Positions 35,820-44,800 of a stretch of 64,000 nt of DNA are shown one piece after another. The stretch comes from JADKAV01 sp041393775 (GTDB lineage Bacteria > Actinomycetota > Actinomycetes > S36-B12 > UBA10799). The stretch is from assembly GCA_041393775.1 (NCBI GenBank), contig JAWKJM010000008.1, forward strand, positions 124,001-188,000. Direction: 5' to 3'. The notes beneath the pieces are model-generated. The model was given only the letters and a program-made list of their open reading frames with translations, was not told the origin of the DNA and did not search any database. Position 1 is the first letter of the stretch, and each line of letters begins with the position of its first letter. The position numbers and the translations under genes are program-made.

Positions 35820-36200
35820 CATAGTCGTGGCCGGCCGCGGCGTTCAGGCGGGGAAATGCCGGGCGGAATCCGCTCGGGTTAGAGAACGTGCACGAGGTTG
35901 GTCGAGTCCGCGGCCGTGACCGGCCGCCCCTTCAGGCGGGGAAATGCCGGGCGGAAACCGCTCGGGTTAGAGAACGTGCACGAGGTTAGAGAAGCCACAC
36001 GTGCGTTCACTAACCTCGTGCACGATCTCTAACCTCGCGACCATTCTCTAACCTCGCGGCGCACTTCTGCGGCGACCGGGTACACCAGCCATTTTCGGAC
36101 TAGAGAAGCCACACGTGCATTCGCTAACCTCGTGCACGTTCTCTAACCTCGCGGGCAACTCCCGCGGCTACCGAGTGCACGAGCCGTCTTCGGACTAGGG
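35820..36200 (-). repeat. Composite foldback element, family B copy 3 (inverted, multi-unit)
   Basis: Two tail modules (GGGGAAATGCCGGGCGGAA twice) precede hairpin 35976-35993/36006-36023 with loop GCCACACGTGCG and one mismatch. CTCTAACCTCGCGACC and the CTTCTGCGGCGACCG end follow. A second partial unit (AGAGAAGCCACACGTGCATTCGCTAACC) starts near 36103 and ends in CTCCCGCGGCTACCGAG. Degenerate family C motifs (TTCGCGTTCGG, GGGCCTAACCGGAACC) follow up to 36300. No gene is seen in 35633-36455. Confidence 0.75.
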
Positions 36201-36455
36201 CCCACCCGTTCGCGTTCGGCTCGCCGTTTCACGTTCGGCCGATGAATGGTGTCCGGGCCTAACCGGAACCCGAAGGTCGAACCGGAACCCCGGACCCAAG
36301 GACGAAGTGGCCGCGGCATGTCCCAGAGGCTGCCGCAGGCGACCTCGTCACCGGGCCCCGCGCCGACCCTCGGAGCGGGGCGTCTCATCGATGTCGCTGA
36401 AGAGTTCGGCCACGCCTTGGTAGGTCTCCAACAGGCTTGCCACGGAGGCGGCAGT

Positions 36456-37002
36456 GGCCTTCATGTCCTGGCGCGGCGCGCAGACCCACCTGGACCGCAT
36501 GCTAGGGCTGGCCCACCTCGGCGGGGTGGGCATCATCACCCGCGACCGGGACTCCGGCGAGGTCCGGGTTGGCAAGGACGGCGAGCCCACCGTGCAAGAC
36601 GCCGTGTCCGAGCGGGACCGCTCCCACATGCGCCAAGGGATCGCCGGTGCTGCTCGCATCCTCGAGGCCGCGGGCGCGACGTCGATGTTCACCGGTCACC
36701 AAGCCGGCATCACCTGGAACAGGGATAGCGGGGAGCCTGTCGAGCGGTTCCTCACGCGGGCCGACGCCGCCGGCTATGACCCGGGTCGGTGCGCCATGGC
36801 CGCATTGCACATCATGGGCACGGCTCGCATGGGAGGGTCCCCCGAGACCAGCGCGACGGATCCCGACGGCGCCACCTGGGAGGTCGGAAAACCTCGTAGT
36901 GGCCGACGCCTCATCGTTCCCTGTGTCGTGGGGGTCAACCCGATGGTCTCAGTCGAGGCGATGGGGGTGATGAACGCGCGGCGGCTGGCCGCTCGCCTGT
37001 AG
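36456..37002 (+). pseudogene. GMC oxidoreductase, C-terminal fragment with two frameshifts
   Basis: Only the C-terminal domain of a glucose-methanol-choline oxidoreductase remains. It begins in FMSWRGAQTHLDRM, continues ITRDRDSGEVRVGKDGEP and GAARILEAAGATSMF, and reaches the FAD/active-site region HIMGTARMGGSPETSATDPDG. One base is gained near 36888 and one lost near 36931: between them the family sequence NLVVADASSFPVS lies in another frame, after which GVNPMVSVEAMGVMNARRLAARL returns. The FAD-binding N-terminal 60-70% is absent, cut about 36455, next to repeat B3. It cannot be functional. Confidence 0.8.
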
Positions 37003-37108
37003 AGGCCGGGTCCGGTCGGTCACTCTCGGCCCTTGCGGGCCGCCCCTCGAGAGGGCTCGCGGACCTGCAGGATGTGGCCCGCTACGTGACGCTGCGACCG
37101 ATCCCATT

Positions 37109-37160
37109 CGGGCTTGGCAAATTCCTGTCGCCCTGAGCGACCAAAATTCACCATGCCCGC
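37109..37160. repeat. Inverted repeat F1
   Basis: An interrupted palindrome with CGGGC/GCCCG ends, AATT pairs and a GTCGC..GCGAC core. The interior TGTCGC-CCTGA-GCGAC and flanking CTTGG...CACCA match F2 at 52281-52327. It lies in the gap between the GMC fragment and PPK2, 130 bp before the PPK2 start. Confidence 0.65.
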
Positions 37161-37290
37161 AATCACCAGCCACCAGGAGTCTCGGCGATCTGCATCCTCT
37201 GCGACGTCTGCGCCAGAATCTGGATGTGGCTCGGTGGGGGTTGCGAGCCCCCGCTGCCGTGACCGCACACAGTTGGAAGGACATAGGTCG

Positions 37291-38118
37291 ATGAGCAAGA
37301 AGTCCAAGAAGGACAAGAAGTCCACAGCGGCGCCTGCAGCCAAGCCCAAGATGAAGACCAAGGAGTACGAGAAGGAGATGCGCCGCCTGCAGGGCGAGTT
37401 GGTAGCCATGCAGGAGTGGGTCAAGGCCAGCGGAGCCAAGATCTGCATCGTGTTCGAGGGCCTGGACTCAGCAGGAAAGGGCGGAACGATCCGGCGGATC
37501 ACGGAGCGGACAAGCCCGCGGGTGTTCAAGCACATCGCCTTGCCGGCTCCGACCGAGCGCGAGAAGTCACAGATGTACATCCAGCGCTACATCGCCCATT
37601 TCCCGGCGGCCGGCGAAGTCGCCATCTTCGACCGCAGTTGGTACAACCGGGCCGGCGTCGAGCCGGTCATGGGCTACTGCACCCCGGAGCAGACCGAGCG
37701 GTTCCTGGCCATGACCCCTGCGGTCGAGAAGGCGATGGTCGACAATGGGATCATCCTGATCAAGTACTGGCTCAACGTCAGCGTCGCGGAGCAGACCCGG
37801 CGGCTCAACAACCGCATCGAGGATCCGCGCAAGATCTGGAAGTTGTCACCCACGGACCTGAAGTCCTACAGCCGCCACTTCGAGTACTGCAGGGCCCGCG
37901 ACGCCATGTTCGCGGCCACTGATACCGCATGGGCACCGTGGTTCGTCGTGGACAACGATGACAAGAAGCGCGGCCGGCTCAACATCATCTCCCACTTGCT
38001 CAGCCAGGTCCCGTATGCCCCGCTGCCACCCCAGGACGTCAAGATGCCGAAGAAGCCCGCCGCGCACGGCTACGTCGAGCCGGACGCGCCCCTGCACCGG
38101 ATCCCGACACCCTTCTAG
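37291..38118 (+). CDS. ppk2: Polyphosphate kinase 2
   Basis: 275 residues. A Lys-rich N-terminal tail (KKSKKDKKS) precedes the PPK2 core: Walker A EGLDSAGKGG (residues 56-65), TERTSPRVFKHIALPAPTEREKSQMYIQRY, Walker B FDRSWYNRAG and the lid-region KYWLNVSVAEQTRRL with IEDPRKIWKLSPTDL. The single-domain length fits class I PPK2, which transfers phosphate between polyphosphate and nucleoside diphosphates. The start at ATG 37291 is chosen because upstream frame sequence overlaps repeat F1. It runs in the same direction as the MFS gene with 145 bp between. Confidence 0.94.
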   Translation: MSKKSKKDKKSTAAPAAKPKMKTKEYEKEMRRLQGELVAMQEWVKASGAKICIVFEGLDSAGKGGTIRRITERTSPRVFKHIALPAPTEREKSQMYIQRYIAHFPAAGEVAIFDRSWYNRAGVEPVMGYCTPEQTERFLAMTPAVEKAMVDNGIILIKYWLNVSVAEQTRRLNNRIEDPRKIWKLSPTDLKSYSRHFEYCRARDAMFAATDTAWAPWFVVDNDDKKRGRLNIISHLLSQVPYAPLPPQDVKMPKKPAAHGYVEPDAPLHRIPTPF

Positions 38119-38263
38119 GAGCAGTCGGCGCCGCTGTCGGTCGGGGTGCCTCCTGCCCTGCTCGCCTACTACGCTCGTTGTGTTGCCTGGTAAGGGACCG
38201 GGGTTCGACAAGCTCTCTGGGGGCAGGCCCGGCAGTTGTCAGGCAAGGAAGGGCGAGTGCGTC

Positions 38264-39856
38264 ATGCCAACGCACCACGGCATCAGTCGCTCGGGACGGG
38301 CCTCCGCGTCGTCGCTGCTCACCCGTGACCAGCGACGCGTGCTCGCAGGCGTCTGCATCGTGGTGGGTGCGTCCACCACGGTCCCTGCCAGCTACAACTT
38401 CGTCGTCGTCCCGATGCTGGAGGGTCTTGGCGCGAGCGAGACCCAGAACTCCATCTTGCGGGAGTTGCCCAGCATCGCGGGGCTGCTGGTCATCTTCCTC
38501 GCCGGAACCCTGGGTCAGCGCTGGGGTGAGCGTCGCTTCATCACCAGATGCGGGATCCTCTTCACCGTCGGCAACGCCGCAGTCTTGGTGGCTCCCGTCA
38601 TGGCAGTCGCTGTGGCGGGCCTGGTGCTCGAGAGCATCGGCGCCACGGGATTCATCGTGGTGGGGCTCGCCCTCCTGAGTGCGCGGGTGTCGGACGAGCG
38701 TGCGCGTGCGTCCGCGTTCTCCACGTACGGGACGGTCGGTCCCATCGTCTACCTCGTCGTGCCGTTGCTGGCAGGAGCGCTGCTCGATTTCGGCAACTGG
38801 CGGCTCGTGGCGGCAGTCTGGGCTCTCAGCGGCCTCGTCATACTCGTGGCGTCGCGCACCTACCTGCCTGCGGCAGAAGGCCCACGCGAGTCGCGAGAGT
38901 TGTTGACTCCCGCACTGGCCGGGGTGCTGATGGCAGCAGCCGTCCAGACCTTGAACGCCCTGAACAGGGACGGACTTCTCTCGGTCAGCGCGATGGTGAG
39001 GCTGGGCATCGTGGCGCTCGGATCAGCCGCCCTGTTCTGGGCTCTGCGGCATGTGGAATCCCCATCGCTGTCGCTGGCAGCGCTGGGACAGGGCGGGATG
39101 TACCTCCTGCTGATCATCGTCATTCTCATGTCCTTCGCGAACCTGTGGTTCTACATGACCGTCGGACTCCAGTACCTGTACGGCCTCAACGCCTTCGAGA
39201 CTGCGCTGGCGCTGCTGCCGGCTCAGGCGGCCGCAATCGCTGGAGCCGTAATAACCCGCTGGCTGCTCAGAAGACGGGGGATCACCGTCGCCGGGTCGGT
39301 CATGCTCCTGGGGCTCGCCATGAGCCTGTTGCTCAGTGCCCTGATCAGTTCAGGATCGCCGCTATGGGTCCCGCTCGTTCTGACCTGCTTCTACGCCGTC
39401 ACTTCCGTCGGGGCGGGCATCCCGCTCACCAACGCCGTCATGGACCTGGCTCCCCAGGGCGAGGAGGGAAGTGCATCTGCCTTCCGGAGTGCCGCGGGCA
39501 ACATCGGCGGTGCTGTCGGCGTGATCGTGATGACCACGATCGTCTTCGGCGCTTTCTCCGCCTCGCTGGCGAGCGCGCTCGAGGACGAAGGTCTGAACTC
39601 GCAGCAGTCGGTTCAGATCGCCGAGACCATCCGCGACGGCGTGACGTCCGAAGATGTCGCGGCGAACTACGCGGTTCCGCTTCAGCAGGTCGAACAGATC
39701 GCCGACGCGCAGCGCGAAGCCATGATCGACGGCCTGCGTGCACACGGAGTCAGTGGCGCGGCCTTCACCGGCGTCTGCCTGGTGATCTTCGTCTGGTCCC
39801 GACGGAAACAGGAGCAGGATTCCGTCGGCTCGGTGGCGGCGGCTGACACGAAATAG
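38264..39856 (+). CDS. MFS transporter, probable multidrug exporter
   Basis: 530 residues, AAGGAAGGG before the ATG at 38264. The protein has a short polar start, then repeated hydrophobic helices (VLAGVCIVVGASTTVPASYNFVVVP onward); the AGTLGQRWGERRFITR loop between helices 2 and 3 is the MFS motif A region. Length and helix number (about 14) suggest a DHA2-like drug/proton antiporter. Residues about 430-500 form a long soluble stretch near the C-terminus (LEDEGLNSQQSVQIAETIRDG), as in DHA2 exporters with a large last loop. No substrate is indicated. Confidence 0.88.
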   Translation: MPTHHGISRSGRASASSLLTRDQRRVLAGVCIVVGASTTVPASYNFVVVPMLEGLGASETQNSILRELPSIAGLLVIFLAGTLGQRWGERRFITRCGILFTVGNAAVLVAPVMAVAVAGLVLESIGATGFIVVGLALLSARVSDERARASAFSTYGTVGPIVYLVVPLLAGALLDFGNWRLVAAVWALSGLVILVASRTYLPAAEGPRESRELLTPALAGVLMAAAVQTLNALNRDGLLSVSAMVRLGIVALGSAALFWALRHVESPSLSLAALGQGGMYLLLIIVILMSFANLWFYMTVGLQYLYGLNAFETALALLPAQAAAIAGAVITRWLLRRRGITVAGSVMLLGLAMSLLLSALISSGSPLWVPLVLTCFYAVTSVGAGIPLTNAVMDLAPQGEEGSASAFRSAAGNIGGAVGVIVMTTIVFGAFSASLASALEDEGLNSQQSVQIAETIRDGVTSEDVAANYAVPLQQVEQIADAQREAMIDGLRAHGVSGAAFTGVCLVIFVWSRRKQEQDSVGSVAAADTK

Positions 39857-40002
39857 CCGGTGCGGGAAGCCGACAGATCAAGTCCAGGATTTCCCTGCGG
39901 AGTCAGTTAGGGCCAGTGCCCACCCCCGACGGCATCGCTCCCGCCGACATTCTCATCGCGTTTGTCAGACCCCTGCTCTACAACTGCAGTGGAGGGAGAC
40001 GA

Positions 40003-40233
40003 GTGACGATGAGTGGAACGAGGATGTCGAGGCGGATGCGTGTCGGACGCAACGTCTGGCGGTCGGATTGGGATCAGGCGGGGTTCGTTCTCGGACGACT
40101 CGGGGGCAAGACGGCACTCATCGCCATTGGGGACCACGAGCAGCGCGGGACGAGAACAGGTCACCATCTCGATGTGACTGGTGGCCTGAAACCCCCCAAG
40201 ACCGACGTCAGCCTCACGGCGGATCGGCCATGA
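40003..40233 (+). CDS. Small basic protein, first gene of an unrecognised cassette
   Basis: 76 residues from GTG 40003 with GGAGGGAG 5 bp upstream; ATG 40009 is a close alternative. The product is soluble and basic: SGTRMSRRMRVGRNVWRSDWDQAGFVLGRLGGKTALIAIGDHEQRG. I recognise no family. Its stop overlaps the next ATG (ATGA), which begins a run of overlapping genes to 42136. An earlier in-frame start exists but lacks a ribosome site. Confidence 0.55.
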   Translation: MTMSGTRMSRRMRVGRNVWRSDWDQAGFVLGRLGGKTALIAIGDHEQRGTRTGHHLDVTGGLKPPKTDVSLTADRP

Positions 40234-40403
40234 GCATCGTCGAGATGCTCCTGTGCACCCCCTTCTTCATCGGCGCGATCATCCTGGTCGTGTCGGGTTG
40301 GGAGGCGCTGTTGGACGCCAGAAAGGCGGTGGCCGAGCAGCGCGAGTACCGCAGGTGCGCGTTGGGCAGGGCGAAGGAGGCGCGCGATGCAGTGGCTCGA
40401 TGA
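40230..40403 (+). CDS. Small single-helix membrane protein, cassette gene 2
   Basis: 57 residues starting inside the previous stop (ATGA). One hydrophobic helix (residues about 5-23, MLLCTPFFIGAIILVVSGW) is followed by a charged helical tail (DARKAVAEQREYRRCALGRAKEARDA) that could form a coiled coil. Its last 17 bp overlap gene 3. No family known. Confidence 0.55.
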   Translation: MSIVEMLLCTPFFIGAIILVVSGWEALLDARKAVAEQREYRRCALGRAKEARDAVAR

Positions 40404-41124
40404 GGCCTACATGATCGGATTCCTGGGCGTCCTCGCGGTGGGAATCCTTCTCTACGTGGTGACTGGGGCGATGTACCTGTACGCGATGGTCGCTGGATCT
40501 GTGAATGTCCTGCGCATTCGACGTCTGGAAGGTCCCCAGACCCGGGACCTCGGGAACACTGGCACAAGCATCGGCGACTACGAGTACCAGGCCGGGCAAT
40601 CCCAAGTCCGTGCAGAAATCGCCGAGTGGGGAGCGTGGGATGCTCAGCGTGGTGTCTATGTCGTGGAGGTCCCTGAGCCGGAGCGCAAGTCGTATGACCC
40701 AGACCCCGTCCGCTACTACGTCTGGGTGAAGCCTCCGTATGTGGCTGCCGCGATCAAGGCCGCTCCCTTCACCACGGTGGCCGCTGCTCTGTTGCTGAGT
40801 TTCGCGCTGGGCTCGATCATGTGGGGGGGTCTGCACTTCGGGTTCTCCGCCGGCGGACTGTCCCAAGCCGTTTGGGACAAGTACCACGTGACGGTGGACG
40901 AGGATCTGCCCAGTGACCCAGGCGTCGGCGAGGTATTCGAGGACGTGACCGTCCTCGTGCCTCGGCCCTCGTTCGAGCAACAGGGCTACGGGGAACCCGT
41001 GCATGGCTGCCGGGTCGATGCCGGTGGTGGGATCGAGAACTTGGTCGTGGCCTGCCCCGACGAGTACGGAGAGATGCACCGACTGTTTCCCGCGTCCAAC
41101 CGGCCCAAGGAGTGGTTCCCGTGA
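40387..41124 (+). CDS. Two-helix membrane protein with exported C-terminal domain, cassette gene 3
   Basis: 245 residues. Hydrophobic helices at about 8-37 and 126-149 flank a cytoplasmic loop with paired acidic residues and VYVVEVPEPERKSYDPDPVRYYVWVKPP. Beyond the second helix, residues 150-245 should lie outside and contain two cysteines (208, 223) that could bridge (GEPVHGCRVDAG, VVACPDEYG). No match to a known family comes to mind. It overlaps gene 2 by 17 bp and gene 4 by 4 bp, so the four products are probably made together and may form one membrane complex. Confidence 0.65.
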   Translation: MQWLDEAYMIGFLGVLAVGILLYVVTGAMYLYAMVAGSVNVLRIRRLEGPQTRDLGNTGTSIGDYEYQAGQSQVRAEIAEWGAWDAQRGVYVVEVPEPERKSYDPDPVRYYVWVKPPYVAAAIKAAPFTTVAAALLLSFALGSIMWGGLHFGFSAGGLSQAVWDKYHVTVDEDLPSDPGVGEVFEDVTVLVPRPSFEQQGYGEPVHGCRVDAGGGIENLVVACPDEYGEMHRLFPASNRPKEWFP

Positions 41125-41879
41125 TCTCCGAACATGATGCGATTCAGAAGGCACGGCCCAGTCTGGGACCGTACTACGGCTGGGTCCTGCTGCTCGGCGG
41201 TGCTGCGTACGGCCTCGTGATGATCGGCGACGCGGACGACTACTACCGTCGGGGACCCTCGGGCCCGGGCTTGGCGGTTCTGGCGTGGATCCTGGGGATG
41301 TCCCTGTGGCCGATCGTCTCGGGATTCATCCAGCCGGACTTCCTCAACCCCAGCCTCAAGCGGATCGGTCCCGATCAGATGCCCAATGTGCGGGTGCGGC
41401 AGATCCCCAACCCCGACGTGCGCGAGCGCTTGCGACTGCGGCACGAGGCGGTCAAGGAGGAGTACGGGGAGTACCTGAGTGACATCTCGCAGATCATCGA
41501 GATGCCGCTGCTCGCCGACGAGTCCTGTGAGGACACGCATGCTTTCGTGGCCTATCTGGTGACGTGCGAGGACGCGTCGAGGGGAACGGACCTGGAGTAC
41601 GAGCGAGCGGTAGACGGGCTGGAGATCCGCTGGCGAGCCGCTGTGAATTACGCGCGCAAGAAGAAGTGGACGACCTTGCCGCCGGCGGATCAGAAAGCCA
41701 TCCGGCGGGCGAAGGCACTTCTGGACCGTGCCCTGGACCCGACAGCAACGCCACCGGAACGGCAAGCCAGTCTGCAGAAGGCCCTCGACCTGTTGGAGAC
41801 CGTAGTGCACGTTCCCGCTCAAGCGCTCGCCGGCATCGCCGCCGAGGTGCAACGCATGGCTATCGACCCAGGGAACTGA
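41121..41879 (+). CDS. Membrane protein with helical cytoplasmic domain, cassette gene 4
   Basis: 252 residues from a GTG overlapping the previous stop (GTGA). Two hydrophobic segments at about 20-36 and 50-70 are followed by about 180 cytoplasmic residues. That domain is helical and charged, with RLRHEAVKEEYGEYLSDISQII, EYERAVDGLEIRWRAAVNYARKKKW and a C-terminal ARALLDRALDP-like stretch (AKALLDRALDPTATPPERQASLQKALDLLETV) seen in some uncharacterised actinobacterial proteins. I do not recognise a named domain. Function unknown. Confidence 0.65.
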   Translation: MISEHDAIQKARPSLGPYYGWVLLLGGAAYGLVMIGDADDYYRRGPSGPGLAVLAWILGMSLWPIVSGFIQPDFLNPSLKRIGPDQMPNVRVRQIPNPDVRERLRLRHEAVKEEYGEYLSDISQIIEMPLLADESCEDTHAFVAYLVTCEDASRGTDLEYERAVDGLEIRWRAAVNYARKKKWTTLPPADQKAIRRAKALLDRALDPTATPPERQASLQKALDLLETVVHVPAQALAGIAAEVQRMAIDPGN

Positions 41880-42136
41880 TGCCCGGACGGACTCCTGACT
41901 TCCACTATTCCTGGGAGCCTCGAGTCATCGCCACGCTGGTTGCGACCTGCGGGATCCTCGCCACGTCTTGGTCCCAGCATCTCGGGTGTCGCGGGCGCAG
42001 CGAAAGCGATGAGAGGCGGCCGCGGTCGGGCAGTCGCATGTCAGCTAGCGGCGGGGGAGTCGTTGGCCGCCATCGGTGCCCTCCAGTTGCCCGCAGCCGC
42101 TTGATCGACGAGTTGCGGCTCTTCGTCCATGGATGA
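41879..42136 (+). CDS. Possible small membrane protein, cassette gene 5
   Basis: The ATG shares its A with the stop of gene 4 (TGATG), the same coupling seen elsewhere in the window. The 85-residue product opens MPGRTPDFHYSWEPRVIATLVATCGILATSW, with one possible helix at 16-31, and ends in a low-complexity Arg/Ser/Gly tail that looks less like a real protein. It may be a real gene whose end has decayed, or a chance frame. Confidence 0.35.
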   Translation: MPGRTPDFHYSWEPRVIATLVATCGILATSWSQHLGCRGRSESDERRPRSGSRMSASGGGVVGRHRCPPVARSRLIDELRLFVHG

Positions 42137-42255
42137 TCGCTGGCGATGCGCCTGCCAGTTGCGCCAGGTTCGACATTCCTGGGTGCCGACGCCCAGGTTG
42201 CATGTAGGCCGAGCGGCGCCCAAACGGCAGAGGTCATCACCGCCCGGTACCCGGG

Positions 42256-42894
42256 TCACTTCCCGCCGAGACCCGCCTTCCGGGCCTTGATGACCGCCGA
42301 CGAGCGGTCGGCCACCTGCAGTTTGGCGAAGATGTTCGAGACGTGGTTCCGCACCGTCTTGAGGCTGATCATTAGGTCGTGCGCGATGGCGGCGTTGCCC
42401 TTGCCGGCCGCGACCAAGTCGAGCACTTCGCGCTCACGTTCGGTGAGTCCGGTGAAGGCGGAGTTCGGCGTGCGGTCGCCGCGGGCGAAATGGTCGATGA
42501 CACGCCCGGCGACCTCAGGTCCGAAGATCGCCTCACCCGCCGCGACCGATCGGATCGCTCGGACGATCTCGTCCTGTTCGGCCCCTTTGAGCAGATATCC
42601 TCGAGCCCCTGCACGCATGGCCGCGAACACGGACTCGTCGTCTTCGAACATCGTCAACACCACGACTGCTGGCCCGTCCGCTTGGGTCAGTCGGCGGGTG
42701 GCCTCGATGCCGTCCAGGCCAGGCATCCGCAGGTCCATCAGGATCACATCGGGAGACAATTCCCGTGCGAGTTCGACGGCTCGTATCCCGTTGTCAGCCT
42801 CCCCCACGAGCTCGATGCCGTCCACTTCGGCCAGCATGACTTCGAGTCCGCGCCGAAAGGCCGGATGATCGTCGGCAACGAGAAGCCGAGTCAT
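42256..42894 (-). CDS. NarL/LuxR-type response regulator
   Basis: 212 residues. The receiver domain has the acidic pair in LLVADDH, phospho-acceptor Asp54 (ILMDLRMPGLDG), Thr/Ser switch (VVVLTMF) and Lys in YLLKGA. A linker leads to the LuxR helix-turn-helix (LTEREREVLDLVAAGKGNAAIAHDLMISLKTVRNHVSNIFAKL). Its ATG overlaps the sensor-kinase stop by 4 bp. It is the output of the kinase upstream and likely binds the palindrome at 44801-44815. Confidence 0.95.
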   Translation of the reverse strand: MTRLLVADDHPAFRRGLEVMLAEVDGIELVGEADNGIRAVELARELSPDVILMDLRMPGLDGIEATRRLTQADGPAVVVLTMFEDDESVFAAMRAGARGYLLKGAEQDEIVRAIRSVAAGEAIFGPEVAGRVIDHFARGDRTPNSAFTGLTEREREVLDLVAAGKGNAAIAHDLMISLKTVRNHVSNIFAKLQVADRSSAVIKARKAGLGGK

Positions 42895-44759
42895 GCTCCC
42901 TCCACATCCGCATCATGCTCCGCGAGTCCCAGCGGAAGCACGGCACGCACAAGCAGACCGCCTTCCGGACGACGTGTCATCGTGCAGGTGCCGCCGAGTT
43001 CCGCGGCCCGCTCGCGCATCGACGTCCACCCCACCCCGCTGCCCGCCGTGTCGCTTCGCTCCCCAGGACCGTTCCCGTTGTCCGCGACGGTCAACTCCAA
43101 CTGGCCATTCACGTACAGATCCACACGACAGCGCGTGGCACCGGCGTGCTGGACGACATTGGCCATCGCTTCCGACGCGATCCGGAACGCCGCGACTTCG
43201 ACGGCGGCTGGAAGCGCAGGCATCGGTTCGGGCCCGGACACCTCGATGACCACCTCGCCGGAGAGGGCGGCGGCGCGCTGGTCGATCGCCGCAAGCAGTC
43301 CTACCTCGTCGGTTGCGGGCGGGCGCAGGTCGTCGACGACTCGACGTACCTCCGCGATCGATTCCCGTGCATGCTCACGTGCCTCATCCAGCAAGAGATT
43401 CCGTTCCGCGTCGCTGTCGCGGGCCTGCGCCGCGTTGAGCGTGAGCACGATCGCCGCGAGCGACGGGCCGACCCCGTCGTGCAGGTCCCTGCGCAGCCGG
43501 CGGCGTTCCTCCTCTCGGCCGATCACGATCCGGGAACGCGACTCGCGCACCTCTTCGGCCTGCTGCTCTGAGCTGACGAGCAGAGCGGCGTACCTGGCAA
43601 GGTCCTGCAAAAGGGAGCGGTCAGCGGGGGAAAGGCGGCGCCCGGCCGGGACCTGGACCGCGAGGTCACCGAGCCGCTCGCCCCGGTGGACCAGGGGGGT
43701 GCGTTCCACCCCCTCGGCGTGGTCCACCCCCTCGGTGTCCACCCAGACCTGAGGGACGCGCAGTGCCTGCGCCACGGCGTCCGTGACTGCCTCGAGTACC
43801 CCACCGGGATCGGCTGACTCTGCCCGGTCGGCCAACAGGCGCAGGGCCGCGCCGGGCTGGGACCGATAGCCGTAGACCCACCGCTCGACCCGCTGGATGA
43901 GCCAGGCGTGCGCCGGGTTCACAGACACGGCGACGATCGCGACCGCCAGCAGCCCCCCGAGACGGCCATTGCCACCTAGCCAGTCGGCAGCCAACAGCAC
44001 CCCGGCGTACAGCGTCAGGACGCCGAGCACCAGCACTCCGTAGGTGAGCGTGCGGCTCAGGACGAGTCGGATGTCGAATAGTTGATAGCGCAGGATTCCG
44101 ACTGTGATGGTGACCGGAAGCGCGATGCTGATCCCTGTGAGGGTGGCATTGGTGAGCCACTCGACGCCGCCGAGCACGAAGTAGTCCGCCCACAGCAGCA
44201 GCAGTCCGGCCGGGACCGCGAGGGCACCCCACACCAGCCAGAGCAACTGCAGTCGCGTCCGGCCCGATGAACGCTGCAGTCGGCTGCGGACGGCGAAGCC
44301 GGAGCCGAAGAAGAGCAGTACCACCAGGGCGAGACCGACCACTCCGAGCAGTCCCGACACAGGCTGCGGGAGCCACGGCAGCGGTGGTTCGGCACCGTTG
44401 TGTTCCTGTGCGAAGGTGTCGCGATCACCGGCAGCCCCGATGAGGAACAGCACCGCACCCACCAGCCCGCTGCGCACCCAAAGCCCCCACCGCCGGGACA
44501 GCACATGCCCGTCGGGCAGCAGGTAGGCGATCAGTACAAGCCACAGGAACAGGAAGATCCAACTGCCTTGGGTGAGTTGATCGAAGATCAGAGTGACCCT
44601 GCTCCCACCGGTGAACTCGGATCCACCGAGCAGTAATCCGACGGAAAGCCCTTGTGCAACGAGCAACCAGCCGATCCGCTGCTGGCCACTGCGGCGAACG
44701 ACGAGCAGTCCGAGCGTGACCGGGATCGCTGTCGCGATCACGACGGCTGCGTAGAACAT
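42891..44759 (-). CDS. Membrane sensor histidine kinase (NarL-type partner)
   Basis: 622 residues. The N-terminal 290 residues hold about nine to ten hydrophobic segments with little loop, so the signal is probably sensed in or near the membrane. A GAF-like middle (about 300-400) precedes the dimerisation helix EEERRRLRRDLHDGVGPSLAAI with phospho-acceptor His427. The HATPase domain follows (RIASEAMANVVQHAGA N-box, ELTVADNGNGP G1, GVGWTSMRERAAELGG G2). HisKA_3 kinases of this kind pair with NarL/LuxR regulators. The gene is divergent from the membrane protein at 44915, with the palindrome between. Confidence 0.93.
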   Translation of the reverse strand: MFYAAVVIATAIPVTLGLLVVRRSGQQRIGWLLVAQGLSVGLLLGGSEFTGGSRVTLIFDQLTQGSWIFLFLWLVLIAYLLPDGHVLSRRWGLWVRSGLVGAVLFLIGAAGDRDTFAQEHNGAEPPLPWLPQPVSGLLGVVGLALVVLLFFGSGFAVRSRLQRSSGRTRLQLLWLVWGALAVPAGLLLLWADYFVLGGVEWLTNATLTGISIALPVTITVGILRYQLFDIRLVLSRTLTYGVLVLGVLTLYAGVLLAADWLGGNGRLGGLLAVAIVAVSVNPAHAWLIQRVERWVYGYRSQPGAALRLLADRAESADPGGVLEAVTDAVAQALRVPQVWVDTEGVDHAEGVERTPLVHRGERLGDLAVQVPAGRRLSPADRSLLQDLARYAALLVSSEQQAEEVRESRSRIVIGREEERRRLRRDLHDGVGPSLAAIVLTLNAAQARDSDAERNLLLDEAREHARESIAEVRRVVDDLRPPATDEVGLLAAIDQRAAALSGEVVIEVSGPEPMPALPAAVEVAAFRIASEAMANVVQHAGATRCRVDLYVNGQLELTVADNGNGPGERSDTAGSGVGWTSMRERAAELGGTCTMTRRPEGGLLVRAVLPLGLAEHDADVEGA

Positions 44760-44800
44760 GCCCTCAGTGTCGCGCCGATCAGTGGCCGAGTCACCCGTCC

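Noticed and set aside
36349..36462. A 37-residue minus-strand frame beginning MKATAASVASLLETYQ
   Set aside because: The N-terminal part looks protein-like, but the stretch is tiny, ends in low complexity and overlaps the broken GMC region. Not enough to call a gene.
40003..42136. The overlapping cassette as a toxin-antitoxin or prophage remnant
   Set aside because: There are too many coupled membrane proteins for a toxin-antitoxin pair, and no structural or integrase phage genes are nearby.
42379..43752. 457-residue open frame antisense to the two-component genes
   Set aside because: Kinase and regulator are intact on the minus strand. The Ser/Arg/Thr-rich product is typical of a shadow frame.
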